From Symbiodinium natans (Eukaryota > Sar > Dinophyceae > Suessiales > Symbiodiniaceae): a stretch of 47,500 bases of DNA. This document shows, one piece after another, positions 29,120 through 38,397 of this stretch. Within the stretch, counting starts at the first letter, position 1, and every line of letters starts with the position of its first letter. The DNA lies in contig CAJNDS010002368.1 in assembly GCA_905221605.1 (NCBI GenBank), forward strand, positions 1 to 47,500. Reading direction: 5' to 3'. The notes beneath the pieces are model-generated. The model was not told the origin of the DNA and searched no databases. It was given only the letters and a program-made list of their open reading frames with translations. A program made the position numbers and the translations under genes.

Positions 29120-29390
29120 CTGCTGGTGGAGGGTTTAGGGTTTAGGGTTTAGGGTTTAGGGTTTAGGGTTTAGGGTTTAGGGTTTAGGGCTTAGGGCTTA
29201 GGGTTTAGGGTGAGTACACGAGCCTGGGTTTTAGGGTTTAGGGTGTAGGGTTTCGGGTTTAGGGTTGCAGTATGGTGCAGTATAGAGTGCTAGAGAAAGA
29301 GTATCATGAACTACGAGTATATCATGGTATGCTATGGTACATTCTGGTGGGTTCTCGTATATTTGGGTCTACTACAGCATCTCGCCGCCG

Positions 29391-29511
29391 CATGGTGTGG
29401 CCTAAGCACTTGCAATCCCCATACGTTGGTGTAACATTTAGCCCCCATCCCAACAAGTTCCGGGGTTTGAATTGAACTTCGTGCTTAGAGGCCACTGAGG
29501 CCACACCAAGA
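29391..29511. mobile_element. Possible TIR element
   Basis: TGGTGTGGCCTAAGCAC at the left and GTGCTTAGAGGCC..GGCCACACCA at the right are inverted. The interior carries overlapping short ORFs of doubtful meaning. Confidence 0.45.
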
Positions 29512-29737
29512 CTCGGTGGGGTGGTGAACTTAATTGTTCTTGCTCCTCTATTCAACTCAAGCGTACGCCCTCAACCGTAAACTAAACCCTAACCCACCTA
29601 ACCATGCAACTGCGCGCTTCCAAGGCAAAAAACGAGCTACAACTTGGGGTCTAGGCAGGGCTTCGGGTCGAGAGGCCCCTAAACCCTAAACCCTAAACCC
29701 TAAACCCTAAACCCCAAGCCCCAAGCCCTAAACAGAC

Positions 29738-30453
29738 CTTGGCACAAGGAGGTCCGCAGGCTCGCCGGGTCGTGCACACCTGAGCTGGGCTTCGCACCGT
29801 ACCATGAAGGGGAGCAGGCCCCTCCAAACTGCCCTCAGACACTGAGGGGCTGAATACCCCAGCCCCAAAGAGGCTAACCTTTTACTTTCAAATAGGAATA
29901 CATATATATATATATATATGTATATAATGAATATCATACATACATATATATATATATATACCATAATATGTGTTTATATCAACCAAAAAATTAAAGGTTA
30001 ACTACCCAGCCCCGAAGTACAACAAGCTGAGAACGATCCTGACTGAAGCGCGACCAAGAGACGCACTTTGAGCACTGTAGACAGCCTTCCTGGGCTCTCG
30101 GACTTGGATGGAATAGTTGGCGTGCGGGGAAAGGGAAAGGGGGGGGGGAAGGTGGGGGGGGGGGGGGGGGGGGGGGGTGGGTGGGGGGTAGGGGGGGGTG
30201 GGGGGGGGGGGGGGGGGTAGGGGGTAGGGGCTTCTCTCACCTTTCAACCCTTTCAATAAGCGGAGCTGCCTCGGCGTCGAGCGGAAGTATTCGCCGCATT
30301 GGCACATCAAGAACCCTACACCCTAAACCCCAAACCCAAAACCCTAAACCCTGAACCCTAAACCCTTGCCAAGTCTCTGAACTCGCCACTTTCCTCCTCC
30401 ACCATCTGCAGGACTCTGGGCAGCAGTGGCAGGGTGATTCCTTCCAGGAGTTC
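29738..30453 (-). CDS. Four-exon chain, unknown protein
   Basis: Minus strand exons 30365-30453, 30241-30315, 30006-30089 and 29738-29833. All three joins keep frame, and three acceptors are AG|G. Peptides: ELLEGITLPLLPRVLQMVEE, VLDVPMRRILPLDAEAAPLI, KAVYSAQSASLGRASVRIVL, AVWRGLLPFMVRCEAQLRC. About 112 codons, hydrophobic and basic, possibly a helical or membrane-associated protein; no named family recognised. Introns are 49 bp (pure telomeric repeat), 151 bp (containing a G/C homopolymer-rich tract) and 172 bp (TIR element with a TA core). The first junction is bounded by AGG on both sides, so the exact cut can slide by one base without changing the product. Upstream and downstream exons are not joined. 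Confidence 0.75.
29866..30005. mobile_element. TIR intron with TA core
   Basis: GGCTAACCTTTTACTTTCAA and AAAAAATTAAAGGTTAACTACC are inverted ends around (TA)n tracts. The donor-side end coincides with the splice site after the 30006-30089 exon. Confidence 0.65.
30137..30230. repeat. G-rich homopolymer tract in intron
   Basis: Long G runs broken by T and A; C-rich pyrimidine sequence in the coding sense. Confidence 0.95.
30316..30364 (-). repeat. 49-bp intron composed only of telomeric repeat
   Basis: In the coding sense: seven TTTAGGG-type units (including TTCAGGG, TTTTGGG and TTTGGGG) ending ...GGGTGTAG. It separates two exons that join in frame. Confidence 0.7.
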
Positions 30454-30576
30454 CTGGAGTTGCGAGGGTTTGGGGTTTAGGGTTTAGGGTTTAGGGTTTA
30501 GGGTGTAGGGTTTACGGTTTAGGGTTCAGGGTTCAGGGTTTAGGGTTGGGGGCTTAGGGCTTCTAAGATTTTTAGG

Positions 30577-30614
30577 GCTTTCCAGCCAATCATCATCACA
30601 AGGAGCCGTGGGGT
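30577..30614 (-). CDS. Possible short exon
   Basis: Minus strand, acceptor CCTCACCTGCAG, frame TPRLLVMMIGWK. Donor unclear. An inverted near-copy lies at 31692-31717. Confidence 0.4.
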
Positions 30615-30658
30615 CTGCAGGTGAGGGAGAGGGACGATGTTGCCTCAGTGCATCCCCT

Positions 30659-30770
30659 AAACCCTGAAACCCTGAAACCCTGAAACCCTGAAACCCTGAA
30701 ACCCTGAAACCCTGAAACCCTGAAACCCTGAAACCCTGAAACCCTAAACCCTAAACCCTAAACCCTAAAT
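30659..30770 (-). repeat. CCCTGAAA variant array
   Basis: About 10 copies of the 8-mer CCCTGAAA, then CCCTAAA. Confidence 0.97.
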
Positions 30771-30984
30771 GTTGGGTGCTTACACTGTTCAATCTCTGAT
30801 CCTGAACTCCCGAAACTTTAAACACCCTGGACCGAAAACCCTAAACCCCTAAGCATCTGGGGTTTAGGGTTTAGGGTTTGGGGTTTAGGGTTTAGGGTTT
30901 AGTGTTTAGGGTTTAGGGAAGCCCCTTTGCCCCTAGATGCTTAAACTCCTCAAAGCGTGCAAGCTCTCGAACCCAAAGCCCCTG

Positions 30985-31170
30985 AACCAAACCCTAAACC
31001 CTAAACCCTAACCCCTAAACCCTAAACCCTAAACCCTAAACCCTAAACCCTAAACCCTAAACCCTAAACCCTAAACCCTAAACCCTAAACAACCCTAAAC
31101 CACCCTAAACCCTAAACCCTAAAACCCTAAACCCTAAACCCCAAACCCTAAACCCTAAACCCTAAACCCC
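30985..31170 (-). repeat. CCCTAAA array
   Basis: About 24 units with minor indels. Confidence 0.96.
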
Positions 31171-31208
31171 CCAAAAAACTCACGAGCCCTCAACGCCAGG
31201 CCCTAAAC

Positions 31209-31259
31209 TCGAGCTCCTCCACGTGCTGGGAAGCTTTGGTGTGGGCCTGGGCCGCACGT
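31209..31259 (-). CDS. Internal exon, helical
   Basis: Minus strand, acceptor TCTTGGAG, frame RAAQAHTKASQHVEEL, donor GTTTAGGG. Flanked by arms. Confidence 0.6.
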
Positions 31260-31272
31260 CTCCAAGACAGCC

Positions 31273-31395
31273 AGGGTTTAGGGTTTAGGGTTTAGGGTTT
31301 AGGGTTTAGGGTTTAGGGTTTAGGGTTTAAAGGTTTAGGGTTTAGGGTTTCGGGTTTCGGGTTTAGGGTTTCGGGTTTCGGGTTTCGGGTTTGGG
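31273..31395 (+). repeat. TTTAGGG/TTTCGGG array
   Basis: About 17 units, the last third enriched in TTTCGGG. Confidence 0.95.
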
Positions 31396-31399
31396 GTGT

Positions 31400-31960
31400 T
31401 TAGGATTTTGCAGGGTTTGTAGAGTTTGTAGGGTTTGCAGGGTTGCTCGGGTTTCTACGGTTTCTAGGGTTTAGGGTTTCGCGCTTGGGAGTCTATAGGG
31501 TTTGTAGGGTTTGTCTGGTTTCTTCGGGTTTAGGGATTCGGGCTTATAAGGCTTTAGGGTTTATAGGGTTTACGGTGTAAGGGTTCAGGGTTTCGGGTTT
31601 TGGGTTGAGGGTTGGGAGGGTTTAGGGTTTAAGGTTTAGGGTTTAGGGTTCCGGGGGGGGTTCAGGGGCTTTGGGGGGTTGTGGGGGTCTTTGCGATGAT
31701 GATTGGCTGGAAAACCCTGAATTTCAAAGCCCTGAGCCCCCACCTAAACTTAGCTTTGGAGTAGACCCTGGAAAAAAAGTATGTACTTTTTAGGTATAAG
31801 TAGCCATAATAGGAACCCAGAACCAAAATAAGTATTAACGTGTAGTACTCCAAGACCCACCTAAAACCTGAACCCTACACCCTCGGCCGCAAGCCTCTCA
31901 GTCAGCCTTGCTAGTATCAGTCTTGGATCCCTTGGGTGCAGTGGAGAGCAGAACGACTGC
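31400..31960. other. Degenerate repeat and A+T-richer intron/UTR
   Basis: Variant telomeric units, the inverted copy of the 30577 exon near 31692, then unique sequence that would be 3' to the terminal exon at 31966. Confidence 0.45.
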
Positions 31961-31965
31961 CCTCA

Positions 31966-32187
31966 TCACATCGCTGGCGGCGGCCCCTTCTTCAGAATCC
32001 CCTGGATATTCACCTCTTGCAGCTTCCTACAGCAGGGACATACCACGCCATCTCGAGGGAATTCCTCCCCGCCCGGGGTAGCAACCGAGTATCCCATCCG
32101 CCAGGCAAAACAGGTTCCGCAATGGAAACCCCATCTCAGACTTTTCATCCATTCCACGGGTGCTGAGAAGTTATCAAGTCCCAATCC
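31966..32187 (-). CDS. 3'-terminal exon with paired Cys motif
   Basis: Minus strand, acceptor GATAGCCCAG, 73 codons then TGA (31966-31968). Contains GFHCGTCFAWRMGYS and VVCPCCRKLQEVNIQ, that is CxxC ... CxxC about 25 residues apart, which suggests a small zinc-binding ribbon. The rest (GLGLDNFSAPVEWMKSLRWG) is well balanced. Specific family not assigned. The plus-strand ORF here is a shadow. Confidence 0.75.
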   Translation of the reverse strand, partial: GLGLDNFSAPVEWMKSLRWGFHCGTCFAWRMGYSVATPGGEEFPRDGVVCPCCRKLQEVNIQGILKKGPPPAM

Positions 32188-32392
32188 CTGGGCTATCAGC
32201 TCCGGAGTATGATGCTACTTGTAGAACTTAAACCGCATTTGGGGTTTCGGGTTTAGGGTGTAAGAAACTAAGACCTACATCCGGGGATTTGGGGCCACCT
32301 GTAGCAACAGGTGGCTTCGGGGTTTAGGGTTTTGCAGGCTTCGGGGATTTCAGGGAGCCCACTTGGGTTGCAGAGGCCCAGAACCTGGAGAC

Positions 32393-32432
32393 CCCCTCTG
32401 GGCGCCAATACCACAACCCACATCCAACAACT
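32393..32432 (-). CDS. Exon with SAM-methyltransferase motif I
   Basis: Minus strand. LLDVGCGIGAQRG matches the class I S-adenosylmethionine methyltransferase motif I (hydrophobic-D-x-G-x-G-x-G). Donor GTCTCC. Upstream in-frame LGLRVKE would extend it if no intron intervenes. The simple join to the exon at 32187 does not keep the frame, so whether they share a gene is open. Confidence 0.6.
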
Positions 32433-32539
32433 CTTTCACCCGAAGCCCCAACATAGGGTTTAGGGTTTAGGGTTTAGGGTTTAGGGTTTAGGGGTTTAGG
32501 GTGTAGGGTTAGGGTTTAGGGTTTAGGGTTTAGGGTTTA

Positions 32540-32960
32540 GGGTTCCTAAACCCCACACCCCGATCCCTGAACCCCATAGCCACAGACCCTAACACCCGAA
32601 AACCCTAACCCGAAACCTTACACGGGAACCCCAAACCCAAAACCCCTAAAGCCCAAAGCCTGAAACCCTGAACCCCAAACCCTCGTAAACAAGAAACCGA
32701 AACCTGACAGCCCCCAACCCCCCTCCAAACTCTCCAAACCATCCAAACCCTCCAACCCTCCAACCCCAAACCCTAAACCCCAAACCCTAAATTCTAAACC
32801 CTAAACCCCTTCAATCCCTTCCAACCCCTCCAAGCTCCAACCCCGAAACCCTAAAACCCCCCCCCCTCCCCCAAACCCCTAAACCCCTAAACCCGAGGAA
32901 CAAACCCAAGCCCTCAACCCTGAGCCTAAACCCTAAACCCTAAACCCTAAACCCTGGAAC
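32540..32960. other. Degenerate CCCTAAA/CCCAAA sequence
   Basis: C/A-rich variants with no exon evident. Confidence 0.6.
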
Positions 32961-32971
32961 CCCATCCCTGC

Positions 32972-33028
32972 CTTGGCGTGCGGTACATCGAGGACCATCG
33001 TGTAGGGCGGAGGGCTCTGCGCGGCCAC
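32972..33028 (-). CDS. Internal exon, probable GC donor
   Basis: Minus strand, acceptor TGCTCGGACAG, 19 codons (VAAQSPPPYTMVLDVPHAK), then AAG|GCAGGG, a candidate GC donor. Confidence 0.6.
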
Positions 33029-33411
33029 CTGTCCGAGCATAGTGAGTTTTTTTTTTTATTTTTTTTCTGGGGGTTTAAGGTTTAGCTTTATAGGGTTTAG
33101 GGTGTAACGGGTTTAGGGTTTATAGGGTTTAGGGTTTAGGGTTTATAGGGTTTAGGGTTTAGGGTTTAGGGTTTAGGGTGAGGTAGCTATTTTCCTGTTC
33201 TGCACTGGCCAGCATAAGATTCTAGTGTGGCTTAAGGGTTAGGGTTTCCTTGGAGGATCGGGGAGACGTAGTGTATCGTGTTCTAAGTCCTTGCAGGGTA
33301 CTTGTAACCGTATTTGAGAACGTGCGAGGCCAACCGATGCTCCAAGTTTTTGGGCTGCAAAGCATTTGGGGGATTCGGGCTTGAGGAATGCGGGTGCGGG
33401 GTTGCACGCAC

Positions 33412-33454
33412 GCCTGTTGGGCTTCTTCATGGGCGCAGGCCTTCGAGGCTTCAG
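33412..33454 (-). CDS. Possible internal exon
   Basis: Minus strand, acceptor CTGAAAG, frame EASKACAHEEAQQA, donor GTGCGT. A longer alternative frame (LKPRRPAPMKKPNRRAC...) reaches GTACCC near 33300. Confidence 0.4.
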
Positions 33455-33469
33455 CTTTCAGGTAGAGTT

Positions 33470-33580
33470 AGGGTTTAGGGTTTAGGGTTTAGGGTTTAGG
33501 GTTTAGGGTTTAGGGTTTAGGGTTTAGGGTTTAGGGTTTAGGGTTTAGGGTTTAGGGTTTAGGGTTTAGGGTTTAGGGTT
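33470..33580 (+). repeat. TTTAGGG array
   Basis: About 15 perfect units. Confidence 0.97.
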
Positions 33581-33581
33581 T

Positions 33582-33673
33582 CAAGTGTTGGTTCAGGGCT
33601 GCCAGCTTGCTTTTGCTTTCGCAGCCTTTGCACGACAGAAACCGGCTAGCAGACGTCCAAGCGATCCTGCACC
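33582..33673 (-). CDS. Internal exon, Cys/Ser/Lys-rich
   Basis: Minus strand, acceptor GTCAGCTCAG, 30 codons (CRIAWTSASRFLSCKGCESK...LNQHL). No clear GT at its 3' end. The plus strand offers a strong acceptor and a terminal frame (PLHDRNRLADVQAILHP), so strand is uncertain. Confidence 0.5.
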
Positions 33674-33747
33674 CTGAGCTGACGCCCTAAACACGACATC
33701 GCCTACTACCCTGAAGACTACACCAAACACAAAACACCAAACACTAA

Positions 33748-33928
33748 ACTTAACCCTAAACCCTAAACCCTAAACCCTAAACCCTAAACCCTAAACCCTA
33801 AACCCTAAACCCTAAATCCTAAACCCTAAACCTTAAACCCGAAACCCGAAACCCGAAACCCGAAACCCTAAACCCTAAACCCTAAACCCTAAACCCTAAA
33901 CCCTAAACCCTAAACCCTAAACCCTAAC
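33748..33928 (-). repeat. CCCTAAA array
   Basis: About 25 units with a short CCCGAAA block. Confidence 0.96.
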
Positions 33929-33999
33929 CCACCCTATAAGCCCTTGAACCCTGGATTTCACATGAAGCATGAAGCCATACACGACTATAAACTCTAAAC

Positions 34000-34056
34000 C
34001 GTCTGGGTAGCCTCCGAAGCTATCCGGACCAGGCACTCGCGACATCGCTGCAATTC
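34000..34056 (-). CDS. Internal exon, unknown protein
   Basis: Minus strand, acceptor CGCTCTGAAG, 19 codons (ELQRCRECLVRIASEATQT), donor GTTTAG. Confidence 0.7.
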
Positions 34057-34318
34057 CTTCAGAGCGAGATTGGAGTTTGCAACCCTAAACCCTGAACCCT
34101 AAACCCTAACCCTATACCCTAAACCCTAAACCCTAAACGCTAAACCCTAAACCCTAAATCCTAAACCCTGAACCCTAAAACCTAAACCCTAATTGTTTAG
34201 ACCTTAAACCCTCAACAGCCCTAAATTTACACGATGCTTTAGACGGCGCCAAGCCGAAAAGCCCTAGAGAGGCCCCGGCAGGGAGCTGGGGGGTGCTTCT
34301 TGGTAGGAATCCCGGAAT

Positions 34319-34395
34319 CCTAAACCCTAAACCCTAAACCCTAAACCCTAAACCCTAAACCCTAAACCCTAAACCCTAAACCCTAAACCCTAAAC
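34319..34395 (-). repeat. CCCTAAA array
   Basis: About 11 perfect units. Confidence 0.96.
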
Positions 34396-34544
34396 AGGGC
34401 TATTTGTTCTAGGGGAATGGAGGAACACCCCAGACCCTAAACCCTCGAAGGCTCCACCCTAAATCCCAAACAAACCCTGAACTCTCATACCCCAACCTAC
34501 TAGCAGTATAGCCTAAACCCCAACCCCCCAAACCCTAATCATCC

Positions 34545-34712
34545 AATCCCTAAACCCTAAACCCTAAACCCTAACTAAACCCTAAACCCTAAACCCTAAA
34601 CCCTAAACCCTAAACCCTAAACCCTAAACCCTAAACCCTAAACCCTAAACCCTAAACCCTAAACCCTAAACCCCTAAACCCCAAACCCTAAACCCTAAAC
34701 CCCTAAACCCTA
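34545..34712 (-). repeat. CCCTAAA array
   Basis: About 23 units. Confidence 0.96.
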
Positions 34713-34716
34713 ATCC

Positions 34717-34767
34717 CTTCATCCAGTCCTCGTGCTGCAGGCAGGCCAGCTTGTCTTGCAGTCGCTC
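34717..34767 (-). CDS. Internal exon, coiled-coil-like
   Basis: Minus strand, acceptor CCAACCTGAG, 17 codons (ERLQDKLACLQHEDWMK), between opposing arrays. An in-frame ATG (MPRQPEE) just upstream could make it a first exon. Confidence 0.65.
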
Positions 34768-34791
34768 CTCAGGTTGGCGGGGCATGGGGTT

Positions 34792-35005
34792 GGGGTTTAG
34801 GGTTTAGGGTTTAGGGTTTAGGGTTTAGGGTTTAGGGTTTAGGGTTTAGGGTTTAGGGTTTAGGGTTTAGGGTTTAGGGTTTAGGGTTTAGGGTTTAGGG
34901 TTTAGGGTTTAGGGTTTAGGGTTTAGGGTATAGGGTATAGGGTTTAGGGTATAGGGTATAGGGTATAGGGTTTAGGGTTTAGGGTTTAGGGTTCAGGGTT
35001 TAGGG
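34792..35005 (+). repeat. TTTAGGG array
   Basis: About 30 units with a TATAGGG-variant block near 34927-34970. Confidence 0.97.
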
Positions 35006-35115
35006 TACGAGAATAGCACTACAGCACGATGACTTGTAAAGTCCATTTGTGTTCCCCAGCCCTTGTGGAGCCTATGATACGAGCACGAGAATGAGGCAAA
35101 TTGTTGGGTCCTTAC

Positions 35116-35211
35116 TTGTGGGGTTGGGGTTTCCAATTAGCGCTGGCATGAAAGGCGAAATGGCGTTTTGCATGCCTGATTTGAACCTTCGACCATAAGC
35201 CAGAACTGGTG
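35116..35211 (-). CDS. Internal exon with strong splice sites
   Basis: Minus strand, acceptor CCCTCTCTCCACAG and donor GTAAGG. 31 codons (PVLAYGRRFKSGMQNAISPF...ALIGNPNPT). Two other frames are also open; this one is the most protein-like. Confidence 0.7.
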
Positions 35212-35617
35212 CTGTGGAGAGAGGGTTTAGGGTTGCTTTAAGGGTGTACTTATAGGTTTGGTACGGAAAGGTAAGCTAGCAATAAGGCTCACTGCTCGTG
35301 CTAGGATGTCCTAGGTGGGATCCATGTACTCTAATCACCAACAAAACGGCTACCTCTCAAGCTTGAACCTTGACCTGGAGTCAACCTAAACGCTAAACCC
35401 TAAACCCTAAACCCTAAACCCTAAGCCCTAAACCCTAAAACCCTAAACCCTAAACCCTAAACCCTAAACCCCTCCAGTGGATTTTGGCCCTAAAGCCTTC
35501 AGAAGATCCAAAAGCAGCCTGAAGTCACTCTACCCCTCACCCCCCCCCCCCTCCCACCTTTCCTAAGGGCTTAGGGTTAGGCCTAAACCCTGAACCCTGA
35601 ACCCTAAACCCTAAACC

Positions 35618-35726
35618 CTTTAGAAGACCCACAGTCGCCTTGTCCACCTGGGAGAGCGCGGCTCCCGTGCCCAAGTCCGGCGTCCGCTTGGGCAGAAACT
35701 GCGTGGGCTCCGGGAAGTCCAACTTC
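35618..35726 (-). CDS. Internal exon, unknown protein
   Basis: Minus strand, acceptor CTAAACCTCAAG|G directly after the array arm, 36 codons (KLDFPEPTQFLPKRTPDLGT, then ALSQVDKATVGLLK), ending before GGTTTAGGG. A textbook arm-exon-arm case. A degenerate copy of its last about 30 bases lies near 35495-35520. Confidence 0.8.
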
Positions 35727-35730
35727 CTTG

Positions 35731-35960
35731 AGGTTTAGGGTTTAGGGTTTAGGGTTTAGGGTTTAGGGTTTAGGGTTTAGGGTTTAGGGTTTAGGGTTTA
35801 GGGTTTAGGGTTTGGGGTTTAGGGTTTAGGGTTTAGGGTTTAGGGTTTAGGGTTTAGGGTTTAGGGTTTAGGGTTTAGGGTTTAGGGTTTAGGGGTTTGG
35901 GGTTTGGGGTTTAGGGTTTTAGGGTTTAGGATCTAGGGTTTAGGGTTTGGGGTTTTGGGG
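35731..35960 (+). repeat. TTTAGGG array
   Basis: About 30 units, degenerate at the right. Confidence 0.96.
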
Positions 35961-36164
35961 TTTAGGGTTTTAGGTTTTAGGGCTTAGGGATTTAGGGTCC
36001 AGGGTTTAGCGTTTAGTGTCTAGGGTTCAGGGATTTAGGGTTAGGTATTCAGGGTTTCGGGATTTTGGTATGGCTTAGGCATTTCGGGGTTCGGGATTTC
36101 GGGTTTAGGGGTTTAGGGTGTGGGGATGTAAGGTTAAGTGTGTAGGGATTTGGGTTTGAGGGGT

Positions 36165-36254
36165 TTCTTCATGTGTGTATGTAGAGGGAGGCTCATCGTT
36201 GAATGCACGGCGCAGAGTGGAGCCTGTGATGGCAGAGCTGGTAAGGGCAGACAC
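36165..36254 (-). CDS. Internal exon, unknown protein
   Basis: Minus strand, acceptor CTGAACAAG, 30 codons (VSALTSSAITGSTLRRAFND...YTHEE). Donor unclear. The plus strand has a GTAAGG donor and frame GRLIVECTAQSGACDG. Confidence 0.5.
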
Positions 36255-36296
36255 CTTGTTCAGGGTTTAGGGTTTCGGGTTGAGGGCTCAGGGTTT

Positions 36297-36576
36297 TGGG
36301 TGTCCAGAGAGCCCAAGGGGGCAGCACCAAGATTGGTGAGTATCCTTGTTGCTGAGTTCAGAAGCCCCCCCCCCCCCCCCCAAGTGTACACTTTCAGTTC
36401 TAAGATTATTGTATTATCCCAAAAGTGTACTCAGTCAGCTATTGAGGTACCATAGTATTCTGTATTGTGAGGGGCGCAGCGTATCGCTGCAACTTGCTCA
36501 TCGGAGAAACACCTTAAAACTCCAACATTCATATGCCCCGACAGCTCTCCCCAAAACAGTTCTCGCGTGGAATCCG
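36297..36576 (-). CDS. Two-exon chain, unknown protein
   Basis: Minus strand exons 36451-36576 and about 36297-36344. The first has acceptor GCTGAAAG behind a TTTCCCTCCTCC tract, 41 codons (DSTRELFWGELSGHMNVGVL, CFSDEQVAAIRCAPHNTEYY) and donor GTACCT. The second starts at AACAAG|G and reads YSPILVLPPWALWTPK in the matching frame. The 106-bp intron contains an inverted repeat (GTACACTTTT/AAAGTGTAC) and a G-run. Family not recognised. The 96-codon plus ORF is a shadow. Confidence 0.7.
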
Positions 36577-36883
36577 CTTTCAGCACAACACCATACCGAC
36601 GAAGGAGGAGGGAAAGGTTTAGGGTTTAGGGTTTAGGGCTTAGGGCTTAGGGCTTAGGGCTTAGGGTTTAGGGCTTAGGGCTTAGGGTTTAGGGTTTAGG
36701 GTTTAAATAGGGTTTATAGGGTTTGAGGTTTATAGGGTTTAGGGGATCTAAACCCCCAAAACCCGAAGCCCTACCCCGTAAAACTCTAAACCCCTAAAAC
36801 CCTCTACCTCAAACCCTGCCAGCTCTGGAGGTGCCCCGCCAATGGAAATTATCGCAGACCAAACCCTTGTCGGCCCTATAAAA

Positions 36884-36985
36884 CTAGACCCAGGAGTAAC
36901 CCAGGAATAAAAAGGGTGGCCCTTTTTGGTTTTAAGGGGATTTTTACGGGAACCCCAACCCTAAAAAGGAAATCAGAGCCTGCAA
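36884..36985. mobile_element. Introner-like element, family A
   Basis: CTAGACCCAGGAGTAACCC start, AGGGTGGCCCTTTTTGG core, AAAAAGGAAATCAGAGCCTGC end. Aligns with 18415-18525. Confidence 0.65.
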
Positions 36986-37300
36986 AAAAGGCCCTGCAAA
37001 GCCGCACGCGCTGGCCCTACAGCCCCTACTCCAAACGAACAAACAAGCACGAAACACTAAACCCTCAACCCTATATACCTAAATGACCTAAAGCCCGAAA
37101 GCCACAAAAAAGGCCTAAAGCCCTAAAAAACCTAAGCCTTGGGCCTAAACCCGACCTGAAAGGCCCGAAACTCCATAATCCTCCAGGTGACATGGGTTTA
37201 GGGTCTAGGGTCTAGGGTCTAGGGTCTAGGGTCTAGGGTCTAGGGTCTAGGGTTTAGGGTTTAGGGTTTAGGGTTTAGGGTTTAGGGTTTAGGGTTTAGG

Positions 37301-37360
37301 GTTGGAAGAGACGAAGGCAAGCGTCTGAATGCGGTGCACCCAGTGAGAGCCCAGGATTTC
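37301..37360 (-). CDS. Internal exon, unknown protein
   Basis: Minus strand, acceptor GCCGGCTCCAG, 20 codons (EILGSHWVHRIQTLAFVSSN). Runs directly into telomeric repeat on the 3' side. Confidence 0.7.
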
Positions 37361-37429
37361 CTGGAGCCGGCTCTGGGGTTTTCAGGTTGAAGGATACACT
37401 TAGAGCTGGGGACTTAGGACCCCTAAACC

Positions 37430-38045
37430 CTAAACCCTAAACCCTAAACCCTACACCCTACACCCTAAACCCTAAACCCTAAACCCTAAACCCTGAACCC
37501 TAAGCCCGGAAGTGTTAAACCTAACCCTGAAACTCCTACCCCGAAAAACTCGCATCCCACAACCCTATATACCCCCCCCCTCCCCCCGAACCCACCAAGC
37601 TAAACCTTATATAACTTGCCCTATACACCCTACAAACATTCCCAAGCCCTAAGCCGTGAACCCCGACGTCCCTAAAACCCTGAAACCCTGAAACCCCAAA
37701 AAGCTCAAAAACAAACCCAAATCCGAAAACACCCAAACGCCCAAAACTCTAAACTCTAAACCCAAAACAACAAAACCCAAGCCCTAACACCCTAAATCCT
37801 AAACCCCCAAAAGCCCCAAAAACCTCAAGACTCTACATAACCTCAACGCCTATACACCCTGTACACCTGACACACAACAAACGTAAATCCTAAAATCCTA
37901 AACCCTAAACACCCTTCACACCTGTTATACCCCTTACACCTTGAAGCCCTAAGACCGAAACCCTTAACCCTAAACCTTAAACTATGCACCCCTTACACCT
38001 TCAAAAGCAACCCTGAACCTTGAACCCTAAACCTAAACCCTAAAC
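37430..38045. other. Degenerate C/A-rich repeat
   Basis: CCCTAAA, CCCTGAA and diverged units. No exon seen. Confidence 0.6.
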
Positions 38046-38052
38046 CCTAAAC

Positions 38053-38158
38053 CGCCCCCAAACAAGCCCTCCTGCTGCGCCGATCTCCAGTCCACGTGAG
38101 GCGCTGTGGCCCGGGAGCCCCGGAGGTTGCGAAGCACCGCACGCCGGCTGGCGCCGGC
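38053..38158 (-). CDS. Internal exon, basic
   Basis: Minus strand, acceptor AACCCTCACAG, 35 codons (AGASRRAVLRNLRGSRATAP, HVDWRSAQQEGLFGG), donor GTTTAGGG. Confidence 0.75.
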
Positions 38159-38397
38159 CTGTGAGGGTTCTAAAAGGGCATAGGGTTTGAGGGCTTTAGG
38201 GCTTGAGGGCTTTAGGGTTTTAGGGTTTAAGGGTTTCAGGGATCTAGGGTTGAAGGGTTTGAGGGTCGGGGGTTTTAGGGTTCAAGGTTTAGGGCGACTG
38301 AGGTTTGGGTCGAGGATCTAGGGCTCAAGGTTTAGGTTGACTGCATCACGGCTTCAGGTTGAGGGTCTTGAAACATTCGCCAATAGGGTTGACTTAC

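Noticed and set aside
29272-29555. Overlapping 67-codon plus and 77-codon minus ORFs
   Set aside because: They overlap a putative TIR element and have no splice partners; composition does not favour either.
29998-30310. Pro-rich 80- and 102-codon ORFs
   Set aside because: The Pro runs are the C-rich homopolymer tract in an intron; only the exon parts at either end are coding-like.
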